Below are positions 14,502 through 22,454 of a stretch of DNA of 32,614 nt, piece after piece. The position numbers and the translations under genes are program-made. The stretch spans positions 2,160 to 34,773 of the forward strand of contig JAKJEM010000010.1 of assembly GCA_022705425.1 (NCBI GenBank). The letters are read 5' to 3'. A model generated the notes under the pieces. It searched no databases. It worked only from the letters and a program-made list of their open reading frames with translations, and had not been told where the DNA came from. Position 1 is the first letter of the stretch. Each line of letters opens with the position of its first letter. The stretch is from Planctomycetota bacterium (GTDB lineage: Bacteria; Planctomycetota; Brocadiia; CAIUPP01).

Positions 14502-16244
14502 GTGGAGACCCTTCGCGGCAGCGCCGTCAGCCCCGGCATCGCCATCGGCCCCATCTTTCTCATCCAGCCGCAGGGCGCCCGCATCGTCCGCAAGTTCCTC
14601 ATGCCCGACGAGGTGGGCCACGAAGTCGAACGCTTTGACCGCGCCCTTGCGCGCGCCCGCGCGGAGATTGACCGTCTCGGCGAGCACGTCCGCGGCAAGC
14701 TCGGCGAGGAGTACAAGGTCTCCGAAATCTTCATGGTCCACCTGGCCATCCTCCAGGACCCCAAGCTTCGCCGGCAGGTCGTCGCGCTCATCAACAACCG
14801 CCACTTCACGGCGGAGCACGCCGTCTCCGAAATCCTCCGCCGCTACGGCAAGTCGCTGGAAGAGGCCGGGGACAGCTACCTCCAGCAGCGCGGCAAGGAC
14901 TTCGAGGACATCGAGCACCGCCTCCAGCGCAACCTGGCCGGGCAGACGCCGGAAGAGGCCGCCCGTCTTCAGACGCCGTCGGTGGTTGTTGCGCACGACC
15001 TGATGCCCTCGCAGACGGTGGCGTTCGACAAGGAGAAGGTTCTGGGCATCGCCACCGAGGCGGGCGGGCGCACCAGCCACACGGCCATCCTGGCGCGCGC
15101 GCTGGGCATTCCCGCCATCGTCGGCGTTGCCGGCCTGCGCTCCGCCGCGCTTCCCGGCGGGGTCGCCATCGTGGACGGCACCCAGGGGATCGTCATTGCC
15201 GCGCCCGACGAGGCGACCCTGGAACGTTACCGCGCCCGCAGCCGCACCATCGAAGGCATCGAAGAGCGCACCGCCGCCGAAGTCGGACGCCTCCCCGCCG
15301 TCACCCGCGACGGGCGCCGCCTCACGCTCGAAGCCAATATCGAGTTTCCCGAGGAAGTTCCCACCATCTTTCAGCACGGGGCCGAGGGCGTCGGCCTCTA
15401 TCGCACCGAGTTCCTCTATCACACCGCCGAGAACCCTCCCGACGAGGACGCGCATTTCCAGGCCTACATGGAGGCCATTCGCGCGCTCAACGGACGCCGC
15501 CTGACCGTCCGCGTCCTGGACCTGGGCGCCGACAAGTTCCCCAATGCCTTCCCCGAGCGCAACCCCTTCCTGGGGTGCCGCTCCATGCGCCTCATGCGCC
15601 TCTACCCCCAGGTCTTCCGCAGCCAGCTTCGCGCCCTCCTGCGCGCCTCCGCCCTCGGCAAGGTCCGCCTCATGTTCCCCATGATCGCCAACCTCGACGA
15701 ATTCCGCGAGGCCCGCAACATGGTCCGCGAGGTGACGGCCGAGTTCGACGCCTCCGGCGAGGCGTACGACAAGTCCATGCCCGTCGGCAGCATGATTGAA
15801 GTCCCCTCCGCCGCCGTCATCGCCGACGACCTCGCCCGCGAGGCCGACTTCTTCAGCCTGGGGACCAACGACCTCGTCCAATACACGCTGGCCGTGGACC
15901 GCGATAACGAACACGTCGCCCACCTCTACTCCGCCCTCGACCCCGCCGTCCTGCGTCTCATCCGGCGCACGCTCGACGAGGGCCGCAAGGCCGGCATCGA
16001 GGTCTCCATGTGCGGCGAGATGGCCGGCGACATCAACAACACCATCCTCCTGGTCGGCCTCGGCTTCGAGTCGCTGAGCATGGCCCCCAGCGTCATCCCC
16101 GACATCAAGAAGCTCATCCGCTCCATCGCCTGGGAGGATGCGCGGCGCATCGCCGAGAAGGCCCTCGCCATGCACTCCGCGCGCGAGATCGAGGCCTTCC
16201 TCGTGGCCGAAACCCGCCGCGCCGTGCCCGACCTCTTCGCCTGA
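14502..16244 (+). CDS. ptsI: Phosphoenolpyruvate-protein phosphotransferase (PTS enzyme I)
   Basis: 580 aa, GTG start one base after the HPr stop. The N-terminal domain starts LRGSAVSPGIAIGP, and TEAGGRTSHTAILARALGIPAIVG holds the phosphorylated H193. The C-terminal PEP-binding barrel is complete: GLYRTEFLY, then VLDLGADK, LFPMI-type loop KVRLMFPMI, FSLGTNDLVQYTLAVDR, and VSMCGEMAGD with the catalytic Cys. It transfers phosphate from PEP to HPr. An N-terminal GAF domain, which would mark EI-Ntr (PtsP), is missing, so this is a standard-length EI. The gene ends 63 bp ahead of the sugar kinase start, with a separate promoter in between. Confidence 0.95.
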   Translation: METLRGSAVSPGIAIGPIFLIQPQGARIVRKFLMPDEVGHEVERFDRALARARAEIDRLGEHVRGKLGEEYKVSEIFMVHLAILQDPKLRRQVVALINNRHFTAEHAVSEILRRYGKSLEEAGDSYLQQRGKDFEDIEHRLQRNLAGQTPEEAARLQTPSVVVAHDLMPSQTVAFDKEKVLGIATEAGGRTSHTAILARALGIPAIVGVAGLRSAALPGGVAIVDGTQGIVIAAPDEATLERYRARSRTIEGIEERTAAEVGRLPAVTRDGRRLTLEANIEFPEEVPTIFQHGAEGVGLYRTEFLYHTAENPPDEDAHFQAYMEAIRALNGRRLTVRVLDLGADKFPNAFPERNPFLGCRSMRLMRLYPQVFRSQLRALLRASALGKVRLMFPMIANLDEFREARNMVREVTAEFDASGEAYDKSMPVGSMIEVPSAAVIADDLAREADFFSLGTNDLVQYTLAVDRDNEHVAHLYSALDPAVLRLIRRTLDEGRKAGIEVSMCGEMAGDINNTILLVGLGFESLSMAPSVIPDIKKLIRSIAWEDARRIAEKALAMHSAREIEAFLVAETRRAVPDLFA

Positions 16245-16249
16245 CCGCC

Positions 16250-16279
16250 TTGACAGTCCCGCGCGGCGGGGGGTATCGT
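16250..16279 (+). promoter_or_regulatory. Sigma-70-type promoter of the PfkB kinase gene
   Basis: TTGACA (16250-16255), 18-bp spacer, TATCGT (16274-16279). It starts 5 bases after the EI stop. The -35 is perfect, the -10 moderate. Confidence 0.5.
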
Positions 16280-16307
16280 GCGGCGAACCCTGGGTGAAGG
16301 AGAAGTC

Positions 16308-17204
16308 ATGTCCCTGGTCGTCATCGGGTCCGTCGCCTTCGACACGATCCACACGCCGCGCGGCAGCGCCGTCGAGACCCTCGGCGGCTCGGCCGTTCAT
16401 TTCGCGCTGGCGGCGTCGCTGCTGGGACCGGTGCGCATGGTCGGCAACATCGGCAACGACCTGACGCGCGAGCACATCGCCTGCCTGGTCGAGCGCGGCG
16501 TCTGCCTGAAGGGGCTGCGCCTGCGCGAGGGGAAGACCTTCCGCTGGACCGGCCGCTATCACGAGGACATGAACTCGCGCGAGACGCTGTCGGTCGAGTT
16601 GAACGTCTTCGGCGCCTATCCGCCGGAACTACCCCCCGAGTACGCCGACAGCCGCTTCGTTTTCCTGGCGAACGGATCGCCGATCCACCAGATGCGGGTG
16701 TTGAGCCAGGTGCAGGCCCCGCAGTTTGTGGCCCTGGATACGATGGATCACTGGATCGAGTCGAACCGCAAGGACCTGGAGGCGGCGCTGCGGCGCGTGC
16801 AGGGCGTGCTGGTGAATGATTCGGAGGCCCGGCTGCTGACGGGGCGCGACCACATCGAGGCCGCGCGCGCCATACTGAGCCTCGGGCCGCAGTACGTCAT
16901 CGTCAAGGCGGGCGCGCATGGCGCGTGCATGGTCTGCGCCGGCGAGACCTTCGTGATCCCGGCCTATCCGACGGCGCACGTGGTGGACCCCACCGGCGCG
17001 GGCGATTCCTTTGCGGGGGGAATGATGGGCTGGCTGGCGCGCGTGGGCGACGTCACCCCCGCCGCCGTGCGCCGCGCCATGGCCTATGGAACGATCATCG
17101 CGTCCTTCAACGTCGAGGATTTCGGCACGCGCCGCGTGGCCGCGCTGACGCCACAGGCGGTCGAAACGCGGCTGGCCGAGTTCCGGAAGATCGTTGCGTT
17201 CTGA
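16308..17204 (+). CDS. PfkB/ribokinase-family carbohydrate kinase
   Basis: 298 aa from ATG 16308, preceded by AAGGAG. The N-terminus MSLVVIGSVAFDTI and LGGSAVHFALAASLLG form the sugar-binding half. The C-terminal signature VVDPTGAGDSFAGGMMG (residues 226-242) has the catalytic base D233 and anion hole. VLVNDSEARLLTG is the usual NxxE-like metal-site region. The family phosphorylates ribose, fructose, adenosine and related compounds; the substrate cannot be assigned here. It follows the PTS operon but has its own promoter and may be independently expressed. 33 bp downstream is thpR. Confidence 0.92.
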   Translation: MSLVVIGSVAFDTIHTPRGSAVETLGGSAVHFALAASLLGPVRMVGNIGNDLTREHIACLVERGVCLKGLRLREGKTFRWTGRYHEDMNSRETLSVELNVFGAYPPELPPEYADSRFVFLANGSPIHQMRVLSQVQAPQFVALDTMDHWIESNRKDLEAALRRVQGVLVNDSEARLLTGRDHIEAARAILSLGPQYVIVKAGAHGACMVCAGETFVIPAYPTAHVVDPTGAGDSFAGGMMGWLARVGDVTPAAVRRAMAYGTIIASFNVEDFGTRRVAALTPQAVETRLAEFRKIVAF

Positions 17205-17237
17205 CGCCCCCCCCGCACCTCCTTCCCCGGAGCGCCT

Positions 17238-17822
17238 ATGCGCCTGTTCGTTGCCGTCGAACTCGACGACGCGCTGCGCGACGCGCTCGGGCGGCTGATC
17301 GGCGACCTTCGCCGTGCCGAGGGAGCGGTCAAGTGGGTCGAGCCGCGCCACCTGCACCTGACCCTGAAGTTCCTGGGCGAGGTGGCCGAATCGCGCGTAG
17401 CCGATGCGGCGCAGATCGTGCGCGATGGCGCAACGGGTGTTCCGCCCTTCCGCCTCGAAGCGCGCGGCGCGGGCGGCTTCCCCGACCTGCGGCGGCCGCG
17501 CGTCATCTTTGCCGGGGCCGAAACCGAGAGCGACACGGCGCGGGAACTCGCCCGCCGCTTGAATGAGGAGATGCAGCTGCTGGACGTTCCGGCGGAGGAC
17601 CGCCCCTTTCAGTGCCACATTACCCTGGGGCGACGGCGCGATCCGCGCCCCGCGCCGCGCCTGGCCGCCCGGCTCGAAGGCTGCGCCGGTCGCCTCTTCG
17701 GCGCGCTGTCAGTGGGACATGTTACACTCATGCGTAGTATCCTGACGCCGACGGGACCGATCTACGAACCGGTCGAGAGGATTGGACTGCGCGGCGGAAG
17801 GGCGATGCAACGCGGCGGATAA
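17238..17822 (+). CDS. thpR: RNA 2',3'-cyclic phosphodiesterase (LigT/ThpR, 2H family)
   Basis: 194 aa. Both HxTx catalytic motifs are present: HLTLKFLG with H40 and CHITLGR with H127, spaced as in ThpR. The N-terminus RLFVAVELDDALRDAL is typical. The enzyme opens 2',3'-cyclic phosphates in RNA to 2'-phosphates, and was first described as a tRNA half ligase activity in vitro. GGAG precedes the ATG. It ends 135 bp before recA; thpR next to recA is a recurrent bacterial arrangement, often with cinA, which is absent here. A hairpin without a T-tract follows the stop. Confidence 0.92.
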   Translation: MRLFVAVELDDALRDALGRLIGDLRRAEGAVKWVEPRHLHLTLKFLGEVAESRVADAAQIVRDGATGVPPFRLEARGAGGFPDLRRPRVIFAGAETESDTARELARRLNEEMQLLDVPAEDRPFQCHITLGRRRDPRPAPRLAARLEGCAGRLFGALSVGHVTLMRSILTPTGPIYEPVERIGLRGGRAMQRGG

Positions 17823-17842
17823 GGCCGAAGCGGCCTTCGGCC
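17823..17842 (+). terminator. Hairpin after thpR (weak terminator candidate)
   Basis: GGCCGAA-GCGGCC-TTCGGCC, a perfect 7-bp stem right after the thpR stop codon. There is no T-run, so intrinsic termination is uncertain. Confidence 0.35.
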
Positions 17843-17862
17843 CGAAAGGATGCCCGGAACAC

Positions 17863-17891
17863 TTGACGGGCGCAAGCGAAGTTAGTATAAA
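17863..17891 (+). promoter_or_regulatory. recA promoter
   Basis: TTGACG (17863-17868), 17-bp spacer, TATAAA (17886-17891). About 66 bp before the recA ATG, in the only AT-rich patch of the gap. Confidence 0.75.
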
Positions 17892-17895
17892 GTTA
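17881..17895 (+). promoter_or_regulatory. Direct repeat GTTA-N7-GTTA across the recA -10 box (possible SOS operator)
   Basis: GTTA at 17881-17884 and 17892-17895, bracketing TATAAA. The spacing equals that of the alphaproteobacterial LexA operator GTTC-N7-GTTC. No Escherichia-type CTG-N10-CAG or clear Bacillus-type box was seen. Speculative. Confidence 0.25.
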
Positions 17896-17957
17896 TCTGT
17901 GCGCGGAAAAGCTGGCGGCCCAACGGGGTTGCGGGAATCGAAAAGGAGAGGAAGACC

Positions 17958-19058
<1,101 letters not shown>

Positions 19059-19079
19059 GCCGCGCACGGCATTGAGGTA

Positions 19080-19124
19080 ACGCCCGCCGCGATCGTCGGC
19101 ATCCCCGGTGGTCGCGGCGGGTGT
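19080..19124 (+). terminator. recA terminator hairpin
   Basis: Arms 19080-19092 and 19112-19124 pair over 13 bp (core CCCGCCGCGA/TCGCGGCGGG perfect, one G-T outside it), loop 19 nt, followed by CCTTTC. Long GC stem with a poor T-tract. Confidence 0.55.
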
Positions 19125-19169
19125 CCTTTCAGGGGACGACGCCAGCGCGAGATTTTCGCAAAAATCCTG

Positions 19170-19197
19170 TTGACACGGCGTTTGGCGCGGCTATAAT
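19170..19197 (+). promoter_or_regulatory. Consensus sigma-70 promoter of the pseudopilin gene
   Basis: TTGACA (19170-19175), 16-bp spacer, TATAAT (19192-19197). Both hexamers are exact consensus. The leader to the ATG at 19273 is about 70 nt. Confidence 0.8.
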
Positions 19198-19254
19198 ACA
19201 AAGTGCTTGGGTGTGTGCGTATTGGAAAGGCAGGGGAGTCTTGGGAAAACAAGG

Positions 19255-19264
19255 AAAGGAGGTG
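19255..19264 (+). promoter_or_regulatory. Near-perfect Shine-Dalgarno of the pseudopilin gene
   Basis: AAAGGAGGTG, 8 nt before ATG 19273. It decides this start over an in-frame ATG at 19207 that has no ribosome binding site and would sit almost at the transcript end. Confidence 0.85.
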
Positions 19265-19272
19265 AAAAGAAC

Positions 19273-20124
19273 ATGAAGAAATGGATCAATGCATTCACGT
19301 TGATCGAGCTCTTGGTCGTCATCGCCATCATCGCTATTCTGGCCGGTCTGCTTCTGCCGGCATTGGCTAGAGCTCGTGAGGAGAGCCGCCGCAAGTCCTG
19401 TAACAGCAACCTGACGCAGATCGTCAAGGCTTGCACGACGTATCAGGAACCGAACGGCGACTTCTTCCCGGCGCACTCGCAGTACGGGACCAACCTCGCA
19501 ACGGACGCGAAGACCACGGCGGCTGCTGGCGCAGTTTCCAGCGACGTGTCGTATCTTCCCATGCCGTCGCTGGCCATCCTGTATCCTGCGTACGTTGACA
19601 ACGTGAAGGTCTTCGGTTGTCCCTCGACGAGTGATCGTCCGGTGGTGTGGATCGTCATTCGTGACGGCGCCCGGTTTACCGGTTTCGGTACGACCACAGC
19701 GGTCAGTACTGGCACAGGAGCCGCGGTGCTGACGGCGGCGCCGGGCGGCTTCCTTGGTTTCTCGGCCGTCGGTACCGATCGGAAGTGCAGCTACTTCTAC
19801 GACGAACAGTCGCACTTCCGCGACGTGGGACCCAGCCAGGCCATGGCGGCGGACGCCGACGGTGTGACGTGGAAGACGGGCACCGGCGAAGCGCCTCCGT
19901 ATGACAACGGTTGGACGCGCTCTCCGCGCAACCCGAACCACGGCAATGGCGCGAACGTGATGTACTTCGATGGTCACATCAAGTGGTCGGAAACGAACTA
20001 CGCGAGTGACGACCCGAAGGACAACATCTATTCGCAGAACGGCGGCACCACGGGTTATCAGTGGGGCGCCGATACGGACGCCTTCCTGTGGGACGGCACG
20101 CAGCGCAGGGCTCAGGTTGACTGA
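19273..20124 (+). CDS. Type II secretion/type IV pilus-like pseudopilin, DUF1559 / H-X9-DG type
   Basis: 283 aa. The prepilin leader is MKKWINA, cut before [17 protein letters not shown]; Ala rather than Gly precedes the cleavage site, which prepilin peptidases can tolerate. Glu at position 5 of the mature chain is present. The C-terminal block [17 protein letters not shown] holds the H-X9-DG motif that defines this large family in Planctomycetes and relatives. The mature protein would sit in the inner membrane with an exported globular domain; its real function is unknown. Third positions use A and T clearly more than in neighbouring genes. With a consensus promoter, near-perfect Shine-Dalgarno and strong terminator it forms a monocistronic unit that should be highly expressed. 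Confidence 0.93.
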   Translation: MKKWINAFTLIELLVVIAIIAILAGLLLPALARAREESRRKSCNSNLTQIVKACTTYQEPNGDFFPAHSQYGTNLATDAKTTAAAGAVSSDVSYLPMPSLAILYPAYVDNVKVFGCPSTSDRPVVWIVIRDGARFTGFGTTTAVSTGTGAAVLTAAPGGFLGFSAVGTDRKCSYFYDEQSHFRDVGPSQAMAADADGVTWKTGTGEAPPYDNGWTRSPRNPNHGNGANVMYFDGHIKWSETNYASDDPKDNIYSQNGGTTGYQWGADTDAFLWDGTQRRAQVD

Positions 20125-20143
20125 GGCCTTCTTATCGTGATGT

Positions 20144-20178
20144 GCAAGAGGCGGTCGAAAGGCCGCCTCTTGCGTTTT
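20144..20178 (+). terminator. Strong intrinsic terminator of the pseudopilin gene
   Basis: Arms 20144-20156 and 20161-20173 pair over 13 bp with a GAAA tetraloop (20157-20160) and one G-U pair, followed by GTTTT. Textbook factor-independent terminator. Confidence 0.9.
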
Positions 20179-20184
20179 AAGGGA

Positions 20185-20248
20185 TGTGGCACCGCCGCCC
20201 TTGGCGGTGCGGCCCAGTTCCGGTGTGGCACCGCCGCCCTCGGCGGTG
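20185..20248 (+). repeat. Two forward palindromic repeat units
   Basis: Unit 20185-20209: TGTGG then CACCGCCG-CCCT-TGGCGGTG (one G-T pair). Unit 20224-20248: TGTGG then CACCGCCG-CCCT-CGGCGGTG, perfect 8-bp stem. Both have the flank and CCCT loop of the unit at 7418-7442, but a different stem. They start 39 bp apart. Confidence 0.85.
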
Positions 20249-20274
20249 TGGCCTCTGCCGGGACGAGGGGCAAC

Positions 20275-20344
20275 GGACGACAGACGGCGGACGACGGACG
20301 CAAGACGACAGACGACGGACGACGGACGACAGACGACGGACCAC
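20275..20344. repeat. Heptanucleotide tandem repeat, 10 copies of RGACGRC
   Basis: Ten uninterrupted 7-mers: GGACGAC, AGACGGC, GGACGAC, GGACGCA, AGACGAC twice, GGACGAC twice, AGACGAC, GGACCAC. Variation is almost entirely A/G at positions 1 and 6. The same heptad forms the array at 30892-30989. Resembles the short tandemly repeated repetitive (STRR) heptamers known from cyanobacteria. Confidence 0.9.
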
Positions 20345-20415
20345 CCGCCTTCGGTGGGCAAGCGGGCGACTCGAGGGACGTCGCCAGGCGGGGATGCGTG
20401 CGCTACGACGACGAT

Positions 20416-20565
20416 CACAGCCGGGGGCGGCTGTGCCACACCGACCACGGCCGAGGGGAACTGCGCCGCACCGGTTGTCGCTGACGGACGGGGGCGGCTG
20501 TGCCACGCCGATCACAGCCGGAGGCGGCTGTGCCACGCCGACCACCGCCGGGGCGGCTGTGCCAC
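20416..20565 (-). repeat. Five palindromic repeat units in inverted orientation, some degenerate
   Basis: 20416-20439: CACAGCCG-GGGG-CGGCTGTG-CCAC, perfect. 20446-20469: degenerate copy (CACGGCCG-AGGG-GAACTGCG-CCGC). 20483-20506: right arm CGGCTGTG-CCAC intact, left arm GACGGACG broken. 20513-20536: CACAGCCG-GAGG-CGGCTGTG-CCAC, perfect. 20543-20565: 3-nt loop and one stem mismatch. All end in CCAC/CCGC, the reverse complement of the forward flank. Confidence 0.8.
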
Positions 20566-20587
20566 ACCGGCTATGACCGCAGGCGGG

Positions 20588-21118
20588 TCAGTAGGAATAG
20601 GATCGGTCGCGGATGAGGAGACGCCTGAGGGCGGCGTTGCCGTCGGCATCCACCACGACCTCCGCGCGCGCGTCGGCGACGTTCCGGCGGAAGTCCTCCT
20701 CGATCTCGCGGCGGCGGGTCTCGGGAACGTAGAAGCTCTCGATCCCGTACTGGATTCGCCCGCGCCGCATTGTACCCCGGAGCGCCACTTCGCCCTCCTG
20801 GAGCGCCGGCGGCGCGCCGCCGCGCGCAAAGTGGACGGGCTTCGCAACGCCCTCCGGCGAGACCTCGACCACCGCCCAAATCTGCACGCCGTCCTTCGGG
20901 GGCGGCTTCGGCCAGTCGCGGAAGCGTTCCCCGCGGCTGATCTCGTAGTTCAGGGCCAGGTAGTAGCCGCTGAGGATGCTGTAGGGGTCCACCGGCTCGA
21001 TCTGCAACAGGATGACGCGCCCGGAGAGGCGCGCCCTGATCTTCTGCGCGGGAACCGCCGCCACGAGCAGGACCTGGACCAGGACGGCCGCTGCGAAGAG
21101 GAGGTGGGTTCTATTCAT
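20588..21118 (-). CDS. GDYxxLxY-domain protein
   Basis: 176 aa with an N-terminal hydrophobic segment (LLFAAAVLVQVLLVAAVPA) that anchors or exports it. The motif SGYYLALNYEI (in context VDPYSILSGYYLALNYEI) is the GDYxxLxY signature with Asp replaced by Tyr. The DAxGxAxLRR-like tail (DADGNAALRRLLIRD) is also typical. Family function is unknown; members usually follow a DUF2157 or DUF4401 membrane protein, exactly as here, with an 8-bp overlap to the upstream DUF2157 gene. GGAGG precedes the ATG. It is the last gene of the long operon from 26113. Confidence 0.85.
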   Translation of the reverse strand: MNRTHLLFAAAVLVQVLLVAAVPAQKIRARLSGRVILLQIEPVDPYSILSGYYLALNYEISRGERFRDWPKPPPKDGVQIWAVVEVSPEGVAKPVHFARGGAPPALQEGEVALRGTMRRGRIQYGIESFYVPETRRREIEEDFRRNVADARAEVVVDADGNAALRRLLIRDRSYSY

Positions 21119-22430
21119 GGCCTGGCCTCCGCGCGCGCAGACGGTTCTCGAACTGCACGCCGCCGTAGATGACCGCCAGCCCGCAGAGCAGGAAGGCGGC
21201 GGACTTGAGCATCAGCCCGGTGTCGTACTCCAGGAAGCGCGTAATCACGAGCAGCAGCGCGTAGAGCACCCCGGCCCAGAAGAGCCCGCGCCGGAGCTGT
21301 GTCACCCCGGTGAGGATCAGCGCCGCCGCAAGGACCACGGCGGCCGCGTTGACGAAGAAGGTGAGCAGCGTGTCCATCCGGGCGGCCAAGCCGACCGCCG
21401 GCAGCAGAACGGCCAGGAGCGCCGCCGCCGCCAGGGGGCGCAGGTCGCGCCGGCGAAGGGCGACCCCGAGCCCGCCCGCCCAGGCCAGCACCATGGCCGC
21501 ATACAGCGCGCCGACCGGTACCATCCAGATGGGGTCCGGCGCCCGCCAGAGCCGCTCGCGCAGGCTCTCCCGCGCCATTTCGTGGAAGGAAAAGACATAC
21601 GTCGCCCCCACCAGCGCCATGACGCCCAGGGCCAGAGCCGTTGGCGCAAAGAGGCGGCTGCGCGGCGACTCCAGCGCCCACATCCCGAAGCCGAACAGCA
21701 GTCCCCCGAAGCCGGTCATCGCCAGCAGGCAGGGCGCGGGTGAATTCCCCTGCATTCCCGCCGCCACGACCCACGCCGTGCCCGCCGTCAGGGCGGTTGC
21801 CGCGAAGGCCGCTGCGGAACGCCGCCACCAGGCAAAGGGCAGAAAGAGCGCCGCCGCCAGGACGGGATAGAAGCTTACCGCGGCGCGGTGATCGTACGTC
21901 CAGCCGCAGAACCAGATGAAGGAGGCGAGGATCGCCACGAGCAGGTTGGGCAGACTGGCGGCGGCGTACGCCATCAGGAGCGCGCCGAGCGCCCACGCGC
22001 CGAAGCCGTTGTAGAAGTCGCTCCGGATGTGGAAGATTTGCGCCATGAGGCCGATGTTTGCCCCGAAGATCAGCGTCCCCAGAAAGACCAGCCCGTGCCC
22101 GAGCCGGGGGTGCGACGCGCGCACGCGCCAGAACCACCAGCCCGCGCCGTGCGCCCCCAGCATGGCGGCGAAGATCACCGCCACCTTCACCGCGCGCGGC
22201 ATCTGGTCCCAGTGCGCGGCGACGAAGCTGATGACGCCGCCGGCCACCAGCAGCGCGCCGATGACGTACACCGCCGTCAGCAGCGCGCCGCGCGACTCCT
22301 GCGCCAGCGCGCCGAGCCCGTAGCGCTCGCGCAGCCTCTCCGCCTGGTCGGGCGACACCAGCCCCTCCGCCCGCCAGTGCTCCAGCTCCTGCGCCAGTTG
22401 CCGGCGGAAGGAAGACGACCCTTGCTCCAT
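21111..22430 (-). CDS. DUF2157-domain polytopic membrane protein
   Basis: 439 aa. The first 60 residues are soluble and helical (LAQELEHWRAEGLVSPDQAERL, then YGLG), the DUF2157 hallmark. The rest is about ten or more hydrophobic spans, e.g. YVIGALLVAGGVISFVAAHW and LGTLIFGANIGLMAQIFHI, where GANIGLMAQIFHI is a conserved family loop. Biochemical role unknown. AAGGAG lies 7 nt before the ATG. It starts 24 bp after the ABC permease stop and overlaps the GDYxxLxY gene, so the pair rides on an importer operon. Confidence 0.88.
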   Translation of the reverse strand: MEQGSSSFRRQLAQELEHWRAEGLVSPDQAERLRERYGLGALAQESRGALLTAVYVIGALLVAGGVISFVAAHWDQMPRAVKVAVIFAAMLGAHGAGWWFWRVRASHPRLGHGLVFLGTLIFGANIGLMAQIFHIRSDFYNGFGAWALGALLMAYAAASLPNLLVAILASFIWFCGWTYDHRAAVSFYPVLAAALFLPFAWWRRSAAAFAATALTAGTAWVVAAGMQGNSPAPCLLAMTGFGGLLFGFGMWALESPRSRLFAPTALALGVMALVGATYVFSFHEMARESLRERLWRAPDPIWMVPVGALYAAMVLAWAGGLGVALRRRDLRPLAAAALLAVLLPAVGLAARMDTLLTFFVNAAAVVLAAALILTGVTQLRRGLFWAGVLYALLLVITRFLEYDTGLMLKSAAFLLCGLAVIYGGVQFENRLRARRPGHE

Positions 22431-22454
22431 CGCAGGCTCCTTTGTTCCAGAGGA

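Larger units (their letters stand above)
20125..20587. other. 463-bp intergenic region: terminator, palindrome cluster, heptad repeat
   Basis: No gene is supported. In order it holds the pseudopilin terminator, two forward palindrome units, a 7-bp tandem array, and five inverted palindrome units, ending just after the GDYxxLxY gene's stop side. ORFs crossing it translate repeats and are not credible. Confidence 0.8.

Noticed and set aside
14484..16562. 692-codon open frame antisense to enzyme I
   Set aside because: A mirror frame caused by GC-rich third positions; Val/Ala/Gly-rich with no recognisable motif, while enzyme I is complete on the plus strand.
17823..17957. Escherichia- or Bacillus-type LexA box before recA
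   Set aside because: No CTG-N10-CAG or CGAAC-N4-GTTCG match was found by eye; only the weaker direct repeat is reported.
20275..20344. CRISPR array
   Set aside because: 7-bp units without spacers; no cas genes. It is a simple tandem repeat.
20129..20587. Open frames through the repeat cluster encoding Ser-Val-Val-Arg-Arg repeats
   Set aside because: They are translations of the heptad and palindromes, without ribosome binding sites or family similarity.
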